This document shows positions 53,809 to 63,941 of a DNA stretch of 64,000 bases, one piece after another. The DNA is taken from contig NZ_JAHRVA010000002.1 of assembly GCF_019100495.1 (NCBI RefSeq), positions 62,001-126,000 on the forward strand. Direction: 5' to 3'. The position numbers and the translations under genes were made by a program. Each line of letters begins with the position of its first letter. Position 1 is the stretch's first letter. The notes below the pieces were generated by a model. It saw nothing but the letters and a program-made list of their open reading frames with translations, was not told where the DNA came from and made no database searches. Origin of the DNA: Falsochrobactrum tianjinense. Its GTDB lineage: Bacteria > Pseudomonadota > Alphaproteobacteria > Rhizobiales > Rhizobiaceae.

Positions 53809-54069
53809 TCAATTATCTTCTTCATCCTCATCGCCGCCTTCGGTCTCGGAAATCCATGCGATCGGATCTATTTTCTGCTGGGTCTTGCTGTCTGTGAATA
53901 TCCACCAGCCGGTATCAGTCTCATCCCAATCCCCGCCGCCTGCCTGCAAGCGTTCCAGGGAGCGATATTGGCTAATGGATTCATTGCGCTGATCGTCGTC
54001 ATCCAGCCAGACCACCGTGATCTTGCGGCCATCTTTGGGCGCTGTATCTATGGGCATTTCCTTGCGCAT
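53809..54069 (-). CDS. Small acidic hypothetical protein, 86 residues
   Basis: The protein begins MRKEMPIDTAPKDGRKITVV and ends with a very acidic tail (GGDEDEEDN). The PIDTAPKDG-type N-terminus occurs in small alpha-proteobacterial and phage-related hypothetical proteins, but no function is known. GGAGAGG lies just before the ATG. A WWIF aromatic patch sits mid-protein. It is 141 bases upstream of the fumC start on the same strand. Confidence 0.65.
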   Translation of the reverse strand: MRKEMPIDTAPKDGRKITVVWLDDDDQRNESISQYRSLERLQAGGGDWDETDTGWWIFTDSKTQQKIDPIAWISETEGGDEDEEDN

Positions 54070-54418
54070 GGACCTCTCCATCTCCATCACTTGAAGCAAC
54101 GTGTTTTAGAATAGCGCGAGGTCGTAGAAGGGCAAGCAAAGATGAGAAGAGCGGGGAAGGTGGAAAGACAGACCGAAGCCTGCCTTTCCTGTTGCCTGAG
54201 ACAGGACTTCCGAAGCGGGGGGCAAATGGAAGTCCATCTCATATGCCTTTTGCGATTGATCATGAATGAAGCAGGATGTAAATGAGAAAAAACTAAAATA
54301 TATATCTTAGCCCCAGTAAAGCGAGGCTTAGGTAAATTTTTCATAAATCACAATTGGTTACATCATGTAAGAAAGGCGGCCATTGGCCGCCTTTCTACAT
54401 TTCCAAGGTATGGGCTTC
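54070..54418. other. 349-base gap between groEL and small acidic gene
   Basis: It holds the groESL terminator at 54371-54395 and, near its left end, the presumed promoter of the small acidic gene. An AT-rich stretch lies at about 54290-54360. A short frame within it on the minus strand lacks any family features. No RNA gene seen. Confidence 0.5.
54371..54395 (-). terminator. Terminator of groES-groEL
   Basis: GAAAGGCGGCC (54371-54381) and GGCCGCCTTTC (54385-54395) are exact complements with loop ATT. The stem is 24 bases beyond the groEL stop. Confidence 0.8.
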
Positions 54419-56092
<1,674 letters not shown>

Positions 56093-56123
56093 TTATGGTG
56101 ATTGATTTCTGAGGTACGGGCTA

Positions 56124-56420
56124 TTAGCCGACGATACCAAGAATGTCGGATTCCTTCATGATCAGCAGGTCTTCACCGCCGATCTTGACTTCGGTGCCCG
56201 ACCACTTGCCGAACAGAATCTTGTCGCCAGCCTTCACTTCCAGCGCAATCAGCTTGCCAGCTTCATCACGCGCACCGGCGCCAACAGCAACGATTTCGCC
56301 TTCCTGCGGCTTTTCCTTGGCGGTGTCAGGGATAATGATGCCGCCAGCAGTCTTTGCTTCCGATTCTACGCGACGCACGACAACGCGATCGTGGAGCGGA
56401 CGGAACTTGATCTCAGCCAT
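56124..56420 (-). CDS. groES: 10-kDa co-chaperonin GroES
   Basis: A 98-residue co-chaperonin of standard length. It begins [19 protein letters not shown], contains the mobile loop ([20 protein letters not shown], about residues 18-37), and ends ESDILGIVG. The start at 56420 is preceded by GGGTTATACC with no strong ribosome site; the frame is open to 56477 but the extra residues are not family-like. It caps GroEL and is the first gene of the operon under CIRCE control. Confidence 0.96.
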   Translation of the reverse strand: MAEIKFRPLHDRVVVRRVESEAKTAGGIIIPDTAKEKPQEGEIVAVGAGARDEAGKLIALEVKAGDKILFGKWSGTEVKIGGEDLLIMKESDILGIVG

Positions 56421-56481
56421 GGTATAACCCTTGGTGTTGTAGATGTTGAACCTGTTTAAGCGAGCCGACCGGCTCACACTG

Positions 56482-56508
56482 TTAGCACTCTATGTATCTG
56501 AGTGCTAA
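56482..56508 (-). promoter_or_regulatory. CIRCE operator of groESL
   Basis: TTAGCACTC (56482-56490), nine bases, GAGTGCTAA (56500-56508): an exact CIRCE element, the binding site of the HrcA repressor. It lies 61 bases upstream of the groES start, at or just after the expected transcription start. Confidence 0.97.
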
Positions 56509-56517
56509 CACGCCTTT

Positions 56518-56546
56518 GAGATAGAAGCAGGGCTATTCTTTGTCAA
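56518..56546 (-). promoter_or_regulatory. groESL promoter
   Basis: On the minus strand TTGACA (56541-56546) and TATCTC (56518-56523) are spaced by 17 bases. Preceded by C, the left part reads CTTGACA, which also fits the alpha-proteobacterial heat-shock sigma-32 pattern. A dual vegetative/heat-shock promoter is inferred. Confidence 0.6.
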
Positions 56547-56942
56547 GGATGATTGCCGTTTTTTGACAGGCTTACAATAAACTCTGGCGATGTACGCAAG
56601 GGGAACGATATAGGAGTGAAACGCGCGGGCCTGCGTATATGGGAACTATACAAGCCTCGCACAAGCTGGCCAGACGATTTACAGCCATTCCCGGCTTATT
56701 ATCGGAAAATGGCTGTTCTGGTTAATCTCATATGAAGGGAGGCAGCGTATTTATTGCACCCATCAGGCTCTCATCCGGTGTTCATTTAGACGCATCCCGT
56801 CCTAACTGTGGTGACAGATCGGGCTGCTTGGGGTAGAGGAAACGCCATGGCGCGTGCCGTGCCTTCACGCTAGTCCATTGCTTTCGCGATGGCCGCTTCC
56901 AATTTTGCCGGAAATAACCGGATCAGCATATAGAGGATGACG
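56547..56942. other. 396-base gap between groES promoter and HAD gene
   Basis: No convincing gene or RNA. A 60-codon frame at 56553-56735 has no family features and overlaps the groESL promoter. Promoter elements for the HAD-ribF unit should lie in the right half; none is clear enough to mark. Confidence 0.45.
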
Positions 56943-57791
56943 ATGAAATTGCCAGAGTGTCTTGACGATCTCACGGACGGATATGATGCGCTCTTTTGTG
57001 ATGTCTGGGGGGTCCTGCATAATGGTGAAGTTTCGTTTTCCGCAGCAATAGCCGCTTTGCAGCGCGCTCGCGCCAAGGGACTGACTGTGATTCTGGTCAC
57101 CAATGCGCCGCGGCCTTTCCCCAGCGTCGCAGCGCAGCTAACGCTGCTTGGCGTGCCGGAAGACGCTTATGACCGCATCGTGACGTCCGGCGATGTGACG
57201 CGTGATTTGATTGCGGAGGGTCCCCGACAGGTCTTCCATATCGGCAGCGAGCGTGAACTGGCCATCTATGACGGGCTGGATGTAGAGCTGGTGGAAGAGT
57301 TTGAGGCTTCGGGGGTCGTCTGCACCGGGCTTTATGACGACGAAACCGAAACGCCGGAAGACTATGCGGAACTATTGCAGCGGCTGCGTTCGCGCAATCT
57401 GCCTTTCATTTGCGCTAATCCTGATATCATGGTCGAGCGCGGATCGCGTCTTGTATGGTGCGCGGGCGCGCTGGCACGCGACTATGGTCAGCTTGGTGGT
57501 CGCATGCTGATTGCCGGAAAGCCGCATCGCCCGATTTATGAAGCTGCATCCAAAGCGGTCGAGGAAATCCGGGGGCAGTCCGTGGAGCGCAACCGCATTC
57601 TCGCCATTGGCGACGGCGTACTCACGGATGTAAAGGGAGCTGCCGATTACGGCGCTGACGTGCTCTATATTTCGGGCGGGGTGCATGCTGCCGATTATGC
57701 AGCGGATGGCGAAGTGGATTTGGCCAAAATGGATGTGTTTTTGCAAAAACACGGCCATTCGCCTATCGCCTCCCTTTATGCACTTGTCTGA
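56943..57791 (+). CDS. HAD-superfamily IIA hydrolase (TIGR01459-like)
   Basis: A 282-residue HAD phosphatase of the NagD-like IIA class. The nucleophile motif LFCDVWGVLHNG is at about residues 16-27, motif II VTNAPRP near 56, and the C-terminal IGDGVLTDVKGAADYGADV near 220-238 binds magnesium. This subgroup is common in alpha-proteobacteria next to ribF. ATG 56943 has AGAGG at good spacing; ATG 56937 is also possible. ribF follows 25 bases later. A role linked to flavin or nucleotide phosphates is only suggested by that context. Confidence 0.88.
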   Translation: MKLPECLDDLTDGYDALFCDVWGVLHNGEVSFSAAIAALQRARAKGLTVILVTNAPRPFPSVAAQLTLLGVPEDAYDRIVTSGDVTRDLIAEGPRQVFHIGSERELAIYDGLDVELVEEFEASGVVCTGLYDDETETPEDYAELLQRLRSRNLPFICANPDIMVERGSRLVWCAGALARDYGQLGGRMLIAGKPHRPIYEAASKAVEEIRGQSVERNRILAIGDGVLTDVKGAADYGADVLYISGGVHAADYAADGEVDLAKMDVFLQKHGHSPIASLYALV

Positions 57792-57816
57792 TAGCTATGC
57801 GAGCTGAATTCCGCCC

Positions 57817-58812
57817 ATGACAGAACCACTCTTCAAGCGCTTTTCAGGAACGGAGGTATTTCCCGAATCGCTGCATAATTGTGTGGTGGCGATCGGCAAT
57901 TTCGATGGTGTTCATCGTGGTCACCAGGCCGTGCTCGAACGGGCGCTGGAATTGGCCCACGAGAATAGTCTGCCAGCGGTGGTTCTGACTTTCGAGCCGC
58001 ATCCGCGCAGTTTTTTCAAGCCAGACGGGCCGGTGGAGCGGCTCACCGATGCCACCGAAAAAGCACAGATCCTGCGACTCATGGGGTTTGACGCTGTAGT
58101 GGAACAGCCATTTACCGCAGAGTTTTCCCAGCAATCGGCAGAAGATTTCGTACAGCACATTCTCGTCGAGAAGCTGCACGCCAATTGCGTCGTGGCCGGC
58201 TATGACTTTCATTTTGGCAAAGGACGCCGTGGAACGCCGGAATTTTTGCAAAATGCCGGCGACACATCCGGCATAAGCGTATCTCTGGTCGATGCCTTCA
58301 GCGACGAGGGTGGTAATCTCGTTTCCTCGACGCGCATTCGCGCACTACTTTGTGAGGGCGAAGCCGCGCAGGCCGCGGGATTGCTCGGCTATCGTTATCG
58401 GGTCAGCGGCGAAATCATCCATGGCAAGAAGCTCGGGCGGACTCTGGGCTTTCCAACAGCCAATATGGGTATAGATGGCCATGTCAGCCTGAAATACGGA
58501 ATTTATGCTGTCAGATTTCGCCGCGCTGACGGTGCGTTATATGATGGTGTTGCGAGCCTGGGCCGCCGCCCCACCGTTGACAGTGATGGCGTTCCGCTGC
58601 TCGAAACATTTCTTTTTGACTTTTCCGGCGATCTTTATGGCGAAGTCGCCACGGTCTCTTTCTTTGGTTTCCTGCGCGGCGAAGTAAAGTTCGATGGACT
58701 CGATCCACTTGTCGAGCAGATGAAGCGCGATGAGGAGGAGGCGCGAGCCTTGCTGGCCGGAGCCAGACCTCTATCAGAGCTGGATCGCATCCTTTCCTTC
58801 CAGTCGGCATAA
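57817..58812 (+). CDS. ribF: Bifunctional riboflavin kinase / FAD synthetase
   Basis: A 331-residue enzyme making FMN and FAD. The N-terminal FAD synthetase domain has GNFDGVHRGHQAVLE (about residues 27-41) and LTFEPHPRSFF; the C-terminal riboflavin kinase has KKLGRTLGFPTANMGID (about 207-223) and ASLGRRPTVD. It is essential for flavoenzymes such as EryB and GlcD. It follows the HAD gene closely and ends 7 bases before the convergent polyamine-type ATPase. Confidence 0.95.
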   Translation: MTEPLFKRFSGTEVFPESLHNCVVAIGNFDGVHRGHQAVLERALELAHENSLPAVVLTFEPHPRSFFKPDGPVERLTDATEKAQILRLMGFDAVVEQPFTAEFSQQSAEDFVQHILVEKLHANCVVAGYDFHFGKGRRGTPEFLQNAGDTSGISVSLVDAFSDEGGNLVSSTRIRALLCEGEAAQAAGLLGYRYRVSGEIIHGKKLGRTLGFPTANMGIDGHVSLKYGIYAVRFRRADGALYDGVASLGRRPTVDSDGVPLLETFLFDFSGDLYGEVATVSFFGFLRGEVKFDGLDPLVEQMKRDEEEARALLAGARPLSELDRILSFQSA

Positions 58813-58819
58813 CTTTATA

Positions 58820-59914
58820 TTATTCGCCGGGCAGAATATGTGTCGCCTCGGGACGCCATGAAACCCAGAGGCTGGCACCCGGCTCAAGATCGAGATGTTC
58901 AAGTTCGTCGTGGCTTTTTTGCGCCTTGATCTTCATGCCATCTGTGCCTTCCAGATGGACGACAGCCGTCGCTCCGACAAATTCCTCACCCACCACGCGT
59001 GCCTGCATGCCGTTATAGCCATCGGCAGGCGGAGTACTGTTTAGCTGCACCCGATCATCGGAAACTACGAAAGTCGCCCTGTCACCCGCTGCAAGCGACT
59101 TGGCGGGATTGGCCATGATATCGAACTCGCCTGCTGACGTTGTGATCTTCAGAATCTCGCCGCTGACGTTACGAACCTTTCCGGTGAAAATGTTGGATGA
59201 GCTGAGGAATTCGGCCACAAACTTCGTGCGCGGGGCGCGATAGATTTCCTGCGGAATGCCGATCTGCTCGATCCGGCCGCGGCTCATGATAATAACGCGG
59301 TCGGCCATCGAGAATGCTTCCGACTGGCTATGCGTGACATAGACGAAAGTGATGCCCAGTTCGCGTTGCAAATTGGAAAGCACGATCTGCATGTGCACTT
59401 TCAGATGCGCGTCGAGCGCCGATAGCGGCTCGTCAAGCAGCAGGATTTCCGGCTCCGTCACCAGCGAGCGGGCAAGGGCCACACGCTGACGCTGGCCTCC
59501 GGAGAGGTGGGCGACATTGCGATCTGCAAATTCAACGATCTGCATACGTTCAAGCCATTTATCGACGCGTTTGCGTCGCTCGGATTTTTCCACGCCCCGC
59601 ATTCGCAGCGAGAACTCAATGTTCTCGCGCACCGTGAGAAATGGGAACAGCGCCAGGCTCTGCCATACCATTGGCGTATCGCGCTGCCATGTCGGTAGGT
59701 CATTGATGCGCTTGCCATCAAGGCGGATTTCGCCTTCGCTTGGCGCCTCCAGCCCTGCGAGCATGCGCAAGGTCGTGGTCTTGCCGCAGCCGCTCGAACC
59801 CATAATGGCGAGGAACTCGCCCTTGCGGATCTCGAAATTGATCTTTTCGACGGCGACGAAACTGCCAAAACGTTTGACGACACCATCGAAGACAACGAGA
59901 GCCTCATCTATCAT
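58820..59914 (-). CDS. Spermidine/putrescine-type ABC transporter ATPase
   Basis: A 364-residue PotA-like ATPase. Walker A GSSGCGKTT (about residues 39-47), signature LSGGQRQRVALARSLV (about 139-154) and Walker B ILLLDEPLSALD are present, and a TOBE domain forms the C-terminus. Its start overlaps the permease stop by four bases. The operon encodes SBP, two permeases and this ATPase, in that order on the minus strand. Substrate class (polyamine, or another cationic or small organic solute) is from family resemblance only. Confidence 0.9.
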   Translation of the reverse strand: MIDEALVVFDGVVKRFGSFVAVEKINFEIRKGEFLAIMGSSGCGKTTTLRMLAGLEAPSEGEIRLDGKRINDLPTWQRDTPMVWQSLALFPFLTVRENIEFSLRMRGVEKSERRKRVDKWLERMQIVEFADRNVAHLSGGQRQRVALARSLVTEPEILLLDEPLSALDAHLKVHMQIVLSNLQRELGITFVYVTHSQSEAFSMADRVIIMSRGRIEQIGIPQEIYRAPRTKFVAEFLSSSNIFTGKVRNVSGEILKITTSAGEFDIMANPAKSLAAGDRATFVVSDDRVQLNSTPPADGYNGMQARVVGEEFVGATAVVHLEGTDGMKIKAQKSHDELEHLDLEPGASLWVSWRPEATHILPGE

Positions 59915-60747
59915 ATAATTTCTTCTCCGGAGGTTATTGCTTCCGCCGCGGGTGCGACGCTGCGTTTCATCAGAAGAATCTGGGCCAGCACAACGAGCGT
60001 GATCGAAACAAGGAACACGAAGGTGCCGATGACATTGATGCGCGGGCTGACCTGCCCTTGGAGAAAGCCGAGCACCTTGACGGGCAGGGTTTCGTTCAGG
60101 CCAGAGACAAACCAGGCCACGGCGAATTCATCAAAAGACACGGCCATGGTGATGAACAGCGCGGAAAATATTGCGGGTTTGCAGAAGGGAATGATGACAT
60201 GGCGCATGGCCATCCATTCGGATGCGCCGAGGTTCCATGCCGCCGCCTCCAGCGAAGGGTCCATTTGTGACAGGCGCAGTCGGATGATCGCCATGGCAAA
60301 AGGCGCGCACATGACAACATGGGCGATGATGACCGAATAAATCGCGCCCGACAGGTTGATGTTGGACAGGAAGGCCAGCATTGCCAACCCAAGGATGACG
60401 ACAGGAATTGTTGGGGGCAGCAGGGCGAGCGCGACATAAATGGTCTTGCCGAAGAATTTGTAGCGGAAATCGGTATAGGCCGCGCCAAAGCCGATAGCGG
60501 TCGCCAGAACTGATACGATCAAACCTGCAACAAGCGTATTGCGCAGCCCCTCCCAAACCAGCGGGTCGTTGGCGACGGCTTCGTACCAGGTCATCGAGAA
60601 GCCGCCGAGAGGAAGCGAGGGGAAGCGGTCGACATTGAACGAAAAGACGAAGCTTGCGGCAATCGGTGCAAAGATGAATGCGAAAGCCAGCAGAACGTAA
60701 AACCTCAAAATCCAGTCAATCCATGGATTGCGGTTGAAACTGTTCAT
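59911..60747 (-). CDS. ABC transporter permease (PotC type)
   Basis: A 278-residue inner-membrane permease with about six helices, the first being FYVLLAFAFIFAPIAASFVF. The EAA loop SLEAAAWNLGASEWMAMRHV (about residues 166-185) contacts the ATPase. Start and stop overlap the genes on both sides by four bases, so the three cytoplasmic and membrane genes are tightly coupled. It is of the PotC class by size and helix layout. Confidence 0.9.
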   Translation of the reverse strand: MNSFNRNPWIDWILRFYVLLAFAFIFAPIAASFVFSFNVDRFPSLPLGGFSMTWYEAVANDPLVWEGLRNTLVAGLIVSVLATAIGFGAAYTDFRYKFFGKTIYVALALLPPTIPVVILGLAMLAFLSNINLSGAIYSVIIAHVVMCAPFAMAIIRLRLSQMDPSLEAAAWNLGASEWMAMRHVIIPFCKPAIFSALFITMAVSFDEFAVAWFVSGLNETLPVKVLGFLQGQVSPRINVIGTFVFLVSITLVVLAQILLMKRSVAPAAEAITSGEEII

Positions 60748-61592
60748 CGTCCACGCTCCTTATAGGCATAGCCGATTGCGGCGAAGGCGACGGCGAGCAG
60801 CGTTGCGATCATGGTGAGGGCGATCACTGCCGCACGCGGCCATTGCTGGCCGGATTTGGTGGTGTCGGTTATCAGGATGGAGAGAGTAGGCGGGTCGCCG
60901 CCGCCCAGATAGAGCGGGCTGACGAAATCGCCGAATGTCAGAATAAAGCAGAACAGCGCCGCGATCACCAGACCGACCCTGGCCGATGGCAGGACCACCT
61001 CAAAGATGGTGCGCAGTCGTCCGCACCGCAGATTATGCGCGGCCTCAATGAGCGTCCTGTCTATGAACATCAGACTGAACAATTGCAGCAGAGCCACCAG
61101 CGGGAAGCTCAGAGTCAGATAGCCGATCATGGTGCCAAAGCCTGAGTTCAGCATGCCGAACGGCCCGAGTCCGACCGTTGCCAGCAGCGCATTGATGATG
61201 CCATTGTCGGAGAGGAATATCTGCCATGAATAGACACGGACCAGGTAGCTTGTGAAAAATGGGATCACCATCAGGAACACTGCCCAGCGCCGCCCGGTTT
61301 CAGTGAGTTTGAAGGCGATTGCATAGGAACAGGGAAAAGCCAGCACGCTGGTGATGATCGCAGCGAAGGTGGCGAGCGTGAGGGTACGTAGATAGGCATC
61401 CCAGAAGACGCCGCGACCGAGCATCCTGACCCAGTTGACGATATCGAAGTCCGGTTCCATGCGGAAATTTTTGACCGTCCAGAAACTGAGCGCGATCAGG
61501 AACAATAGTGGCGCAAGGAAAAACAGCACCTGCCAGATCAGCATCGGTAGCGAGAAGGTCAATCCGTAAAGAGTAATCGATTTCCGCATCAT
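60744..61592 (-). CDS. ABC transporter permease (PotB type)
   Basis: A 282-residue permease with six predicted helices, the first being LPMLIWQVLFFLAPLLFLIA. The EAA-like loop IEAAHNLRCGRLRTIFEVVL lies at about residues 192-211. It follows the binding-protein gene by a 105-base gap holding a stem-loop, and overlaps the next permease by four bases. PotB-class by order and size. Confidence 0.9.
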   Translation of the reverse strand: MMRKSITLYGLTFSLPMLIWQVLFFLAPLLFLIALSFWTVKNFRMEPDFDIVNWVRMLGRGVFWDAYLRTLTLATFAAIITSVLAFPCSYAIAFKLTETGRRWAVFLMVIPFFTSYLVRVYSWQIFLSDNGIINALLATVGLGPFGMLNSGFGTMIGYLTLSFPLVALLQLFSLMFIDRTLIEAAHNLRCGRLRTIFEVVLPSARVGLVIAALFCFILTFGDFVSPLYLGGGDPPTLSILITDTTKSGQQWPRAAVIALTMIATLLAVAFAAIGYAYKERGR

Positions 61593-61652
61593 GCATTCCC
61601 AAGCTTGAAGATACCTGTACGCTCAATCGCCGTGCAGGATCGCTGGAATGAA

Positions 61653-61674
61653 TGAGTGGATCGTAATCCACTCA
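61653..61674 (-). terminator. Stem-loop between binding-protein and permease genes
   Basis: TGAGTGGAT (61653-61661) and ATCCACTCA (61666-61674) are exact complements around CGTA, 24 bases after the binding-protein stop. There is no clear T-run. It probably sets differential expression inside the operon. Confidence 0.6.
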
Positions 61675-61697
61675 GCGAATATATTGCTCTCCCCGTC

Positions 61698-62834
61698 CTA
61701 CGTCCCTTTATATTCAGACCAGAAGTCGTTCCAGTCTTCGAGACCCTGTTGAACCGGAAGCTGCCGATACTTGATGCGTCCGTCGCGGATCAGGTCCATG
61801 GCATTGTGTTCATTGAGAAGCATGCCCTGTCGTTTGGCTTCTTCAGGAGTTTCCTTGGCGAGCAGCTCCCAGCCCTTCTTGTTCGGGATGAGGCAGGGAT
61901 AGGCCGCCATATTGGCTGACTTGACCTGACCTTTCGGGGAAGTGATATATTGAATCCACTTCTTGGCCAGTTCGCCCTTGCTTGTACCCTTGCCGATCGA
62001 GAAGGATTCTGTGAACTGCAATCCGCCTTCCTCCGGAATGACGCTGCGCACCTTGGCGCCATTGCGCTCCAGCGTACCGGTGATCCAGTCGCCAATCCCG
62101 GCCATGGCCAGCACCTGCCCGTTCTGCAATGAGGAGAAGGTGCCGCCATAATCGAAGAAGCCGCCGATCTGCGGCCGCAACGTCATGATCTTGTCCTGAA
62201 CGCCCGTCCAGGCGGCCTCGTCAATGTCGTAGGGCGAGGCATTGCCGTTGAGCAGGCTGATTTGGCCCAGATTGGGCAGATGCCAGTCGAAATGGCCGAC
62301 CTTGCCCTTGAGCTTCTGGTCCCAGTAGACATTATAGGTCGAGGCTTCTTTTTCAGTGATTGCATCGGTATTGTAGGCTACGCCGAGGAAGCCGAAGCGG
62401 GTGATGACGGAATAAAGATCGTCGCCTTCCCAGTGACCGGGAAAATGCTGGAATTCCGGGAAGAAATCATTGAACGAATAATCGGCGGGATCGAGCTTTT
62501 CGATATAGCCGGCGGCGTTAAGCTGCTGGACATATTCGGCATCCGAGAGGATGAGATCGAAAGTGCCGGGAGGAGACTGCGAAATCAGGCCCAGCATATT
62601 GTCGCCGCCGGTGTAATATTTGGGCTTGAACTTGACGTTGTTCTCCGCCTCGAATTCGGCCACGATATCTGGCTCGGCATGGCCATACCAGGCCAGCATG
62701 GTGAGTTCGGTGGGCTGTGCGAATGCGGACCTGTTCACATAGGGCATTGCCAGAATGCCGCCACCCAATACGCTTGCCCCTTTGAGAATCTGTCGCCGGG
62801 TCAGAGAACCCGACAGTCTGTCCTTGATGGTCAT
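61698..62834 (-). CDS. Spermidine/putrescine-type substrate-binding protein, Tat-exported
   Basis: A 378-residue periplasmic binding protein (PotD/PotF-like, family 1). The N-terminal signal has a twin-arginine motif (SLTRRQILKGAS) followed by a hydrophobic run and an AFA-Q cleavage site near residue 40. The start at 62834 has GGGGA at good spacing; ATG 62846 lies upstream with a poorer site. It is the first gene of the transporter operon and 91 bases downstream of a LysR gene. The substrate is not evident. Confidence 0.88.
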   Translation of the reverse strand: MTIKDRLSGSLTRRQILKGASVLGGGILAMPYVNRSAFAQPTELTMLAWYGHAEPDIVAEFEAENNVKFKPKYYTGGDNMLGLISQSPPGTFDLILSDAEYVQQLNAAGYIEKLDPADYSFNDFFPEFQHFPGHWEGDDLYSVITRFGFLGVAYNTDAITEKEASTYNVYWDQKLKGKVGHFDWHLPNLGQISLLNGNASPYDIDEAAWTGVQDKIMTLRPQIGGFFDYGGTFSSLQNGQVLAMAGIGDWITGTLERNGAKVRSVIPEEGGLQFTESFSIGKGTSKGELAKKWIQYITSPKGQVKSANMAAYPCLIPNKKGWELLAKETPEEAKRQGMLLNEHNAMDLIRDGRIKYRQLPVQQGLEDWNDFWSEYKGT

Positions 62835-62925
62835 CGTATTCCCCATTTTTATTGTTATTGTGCAAGCTTAAGAAGCGCAGCTCCATTTGAAAAATTAATT
62901 ATTATAATTTGTCCATTAGCTACGC

Positions 62926-63840
62926 TTATTGGCGGGTTAGCTCCGCCGGGCGACGCAGCGGATCGCTGGGCACTCCGGCATCGTCAAGCCGCATGATGAT
63001 ATGGTTGATCAGGCCGATCCCGGCGTCCGAGAGGCGGGGATGCTTGTAGAACAGCCCGACGCGTATCTCGGCCAGCGGGGGAAATCCATCTGCTTCGTTC
63101 AGGATGCGCATACCCGGCAGGATAGTGTAGCGCGTCATGGCGCTCACGCCCAGACCGTTGATAACAGCGTTTTGCAAGCCAGAAATACCAGGCCCCGTAT
63201 AGGCCATGCGCCAGCGCATCTGTGCGGCGTCGAGCGCCTGGATCATCCGCGCGCGATAGCCGCAGCCTTCCGGGTGGGCGGCGAGCGGTATGCCCGCCTG
63301 CGGGTCGAAACGGGCATCCTGCGCGCCGGTCCATACAGGCTGCTCGATCCACGCCCGTGACAGATATTGCGCGCGGTCGGTTTCAGCCATGGCAATGGCC
63401 AGATCAAGTTCATCGGCGCGCAGCCGGTCGAGAACCGTTTCGCTCAGGCCACAATAAATCTCAAGGGCTACGTCGCGGTGCTGGCGGGTATATTCGGTGA
63501 TGACGCCTTGCAGAAACGCAACGGCATAGTCATTTGGCAATCCAATGCGCAGAACGCCCGACAGCTTGGAGCGGTTGAAATAAGACGCTGCCTCATCATT
63601 GAGCCGGAGGATTTCGCGGGCATAACTCAAGAGCATTTCACCTTCGGCGGTGAGTGAAAGGGTGCGACCGACCTGCTTGATGAGCGGAGCACCGATCAGT
63701 TCCTCAAGCCTGCGCATCTGCAAGGAAATTGCCGGCTGGGTGCGGCCGAGCATGTCGCCAGCCTTGGTATAGGCGCCGAGGTCGATGACAGAAACAAATG
63801 TACGCAGAAGGTCAGTCTGGAGATTTACAATGTTTCGCAT
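62926..63840 (-). CDS. LysR-family transcriptional regulator
   Basis: A 304-residue LysR regulator with the N-terminal helix-turn-helix (GAYTKAGDMLGRTQPAISLQ, about residues 17-36) and a C-terminal effector domain. It is divergent from the gene starting at 63942 across a ~100-base gap and lies upstream of the polyamine-type transporter on the same strand. It may regulate either or both; AT-rich sequence in the gap (TGACTATTATAAATTTCTCA) is a possible LysR site region. Confidence 0.9.
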   Translation of the reverse strand: MRNIVNLQTDLLRTFVSVIDLGAYTKAGDMLGRTQPAISLQMRRLEELIGAPLIKQVGRTLSLTAEGEMLLSYAREILRLNDEAASYFNRSKLSGVLRIGLPNDYAVAFLQGVITEYTRQHRDVALEIYCGLSETVLDRLRADELDLAIAMAETDRAQYLSRAWIEQPVWTGAQDARFDPQAGIPLAAHPEGCGYRARMIQALDAAQMRWRMAYTGPGISGLQNAVINGLGVSAMTRYTILPGMRILNEADGFPPLAEIRVGLFYKHPRLSDAGIGLINHIIMRLDDAGVPSDPLRRPAELTRQ

Positions 63841-63941
63841 GGATTTCGTTTCCTTATGCGCAGATGACTATTATAAATTTCTCATATCTCCCAGTTCTGT
63901 TCAAATCCTGTTTTCGGATCATCAATGGGAGATGTGTGACT

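Noticed and set aside
54087-54344. An 85-codon minus-strand frame after groEL
   Set aside because: No family features, unusual composition, and no ribosome site.
56553-56735. A 60-codon frame upstream of the HAD gene
   Set aside because: Overlaps the groESL promoter on the other strand and has no features or ribosome site.
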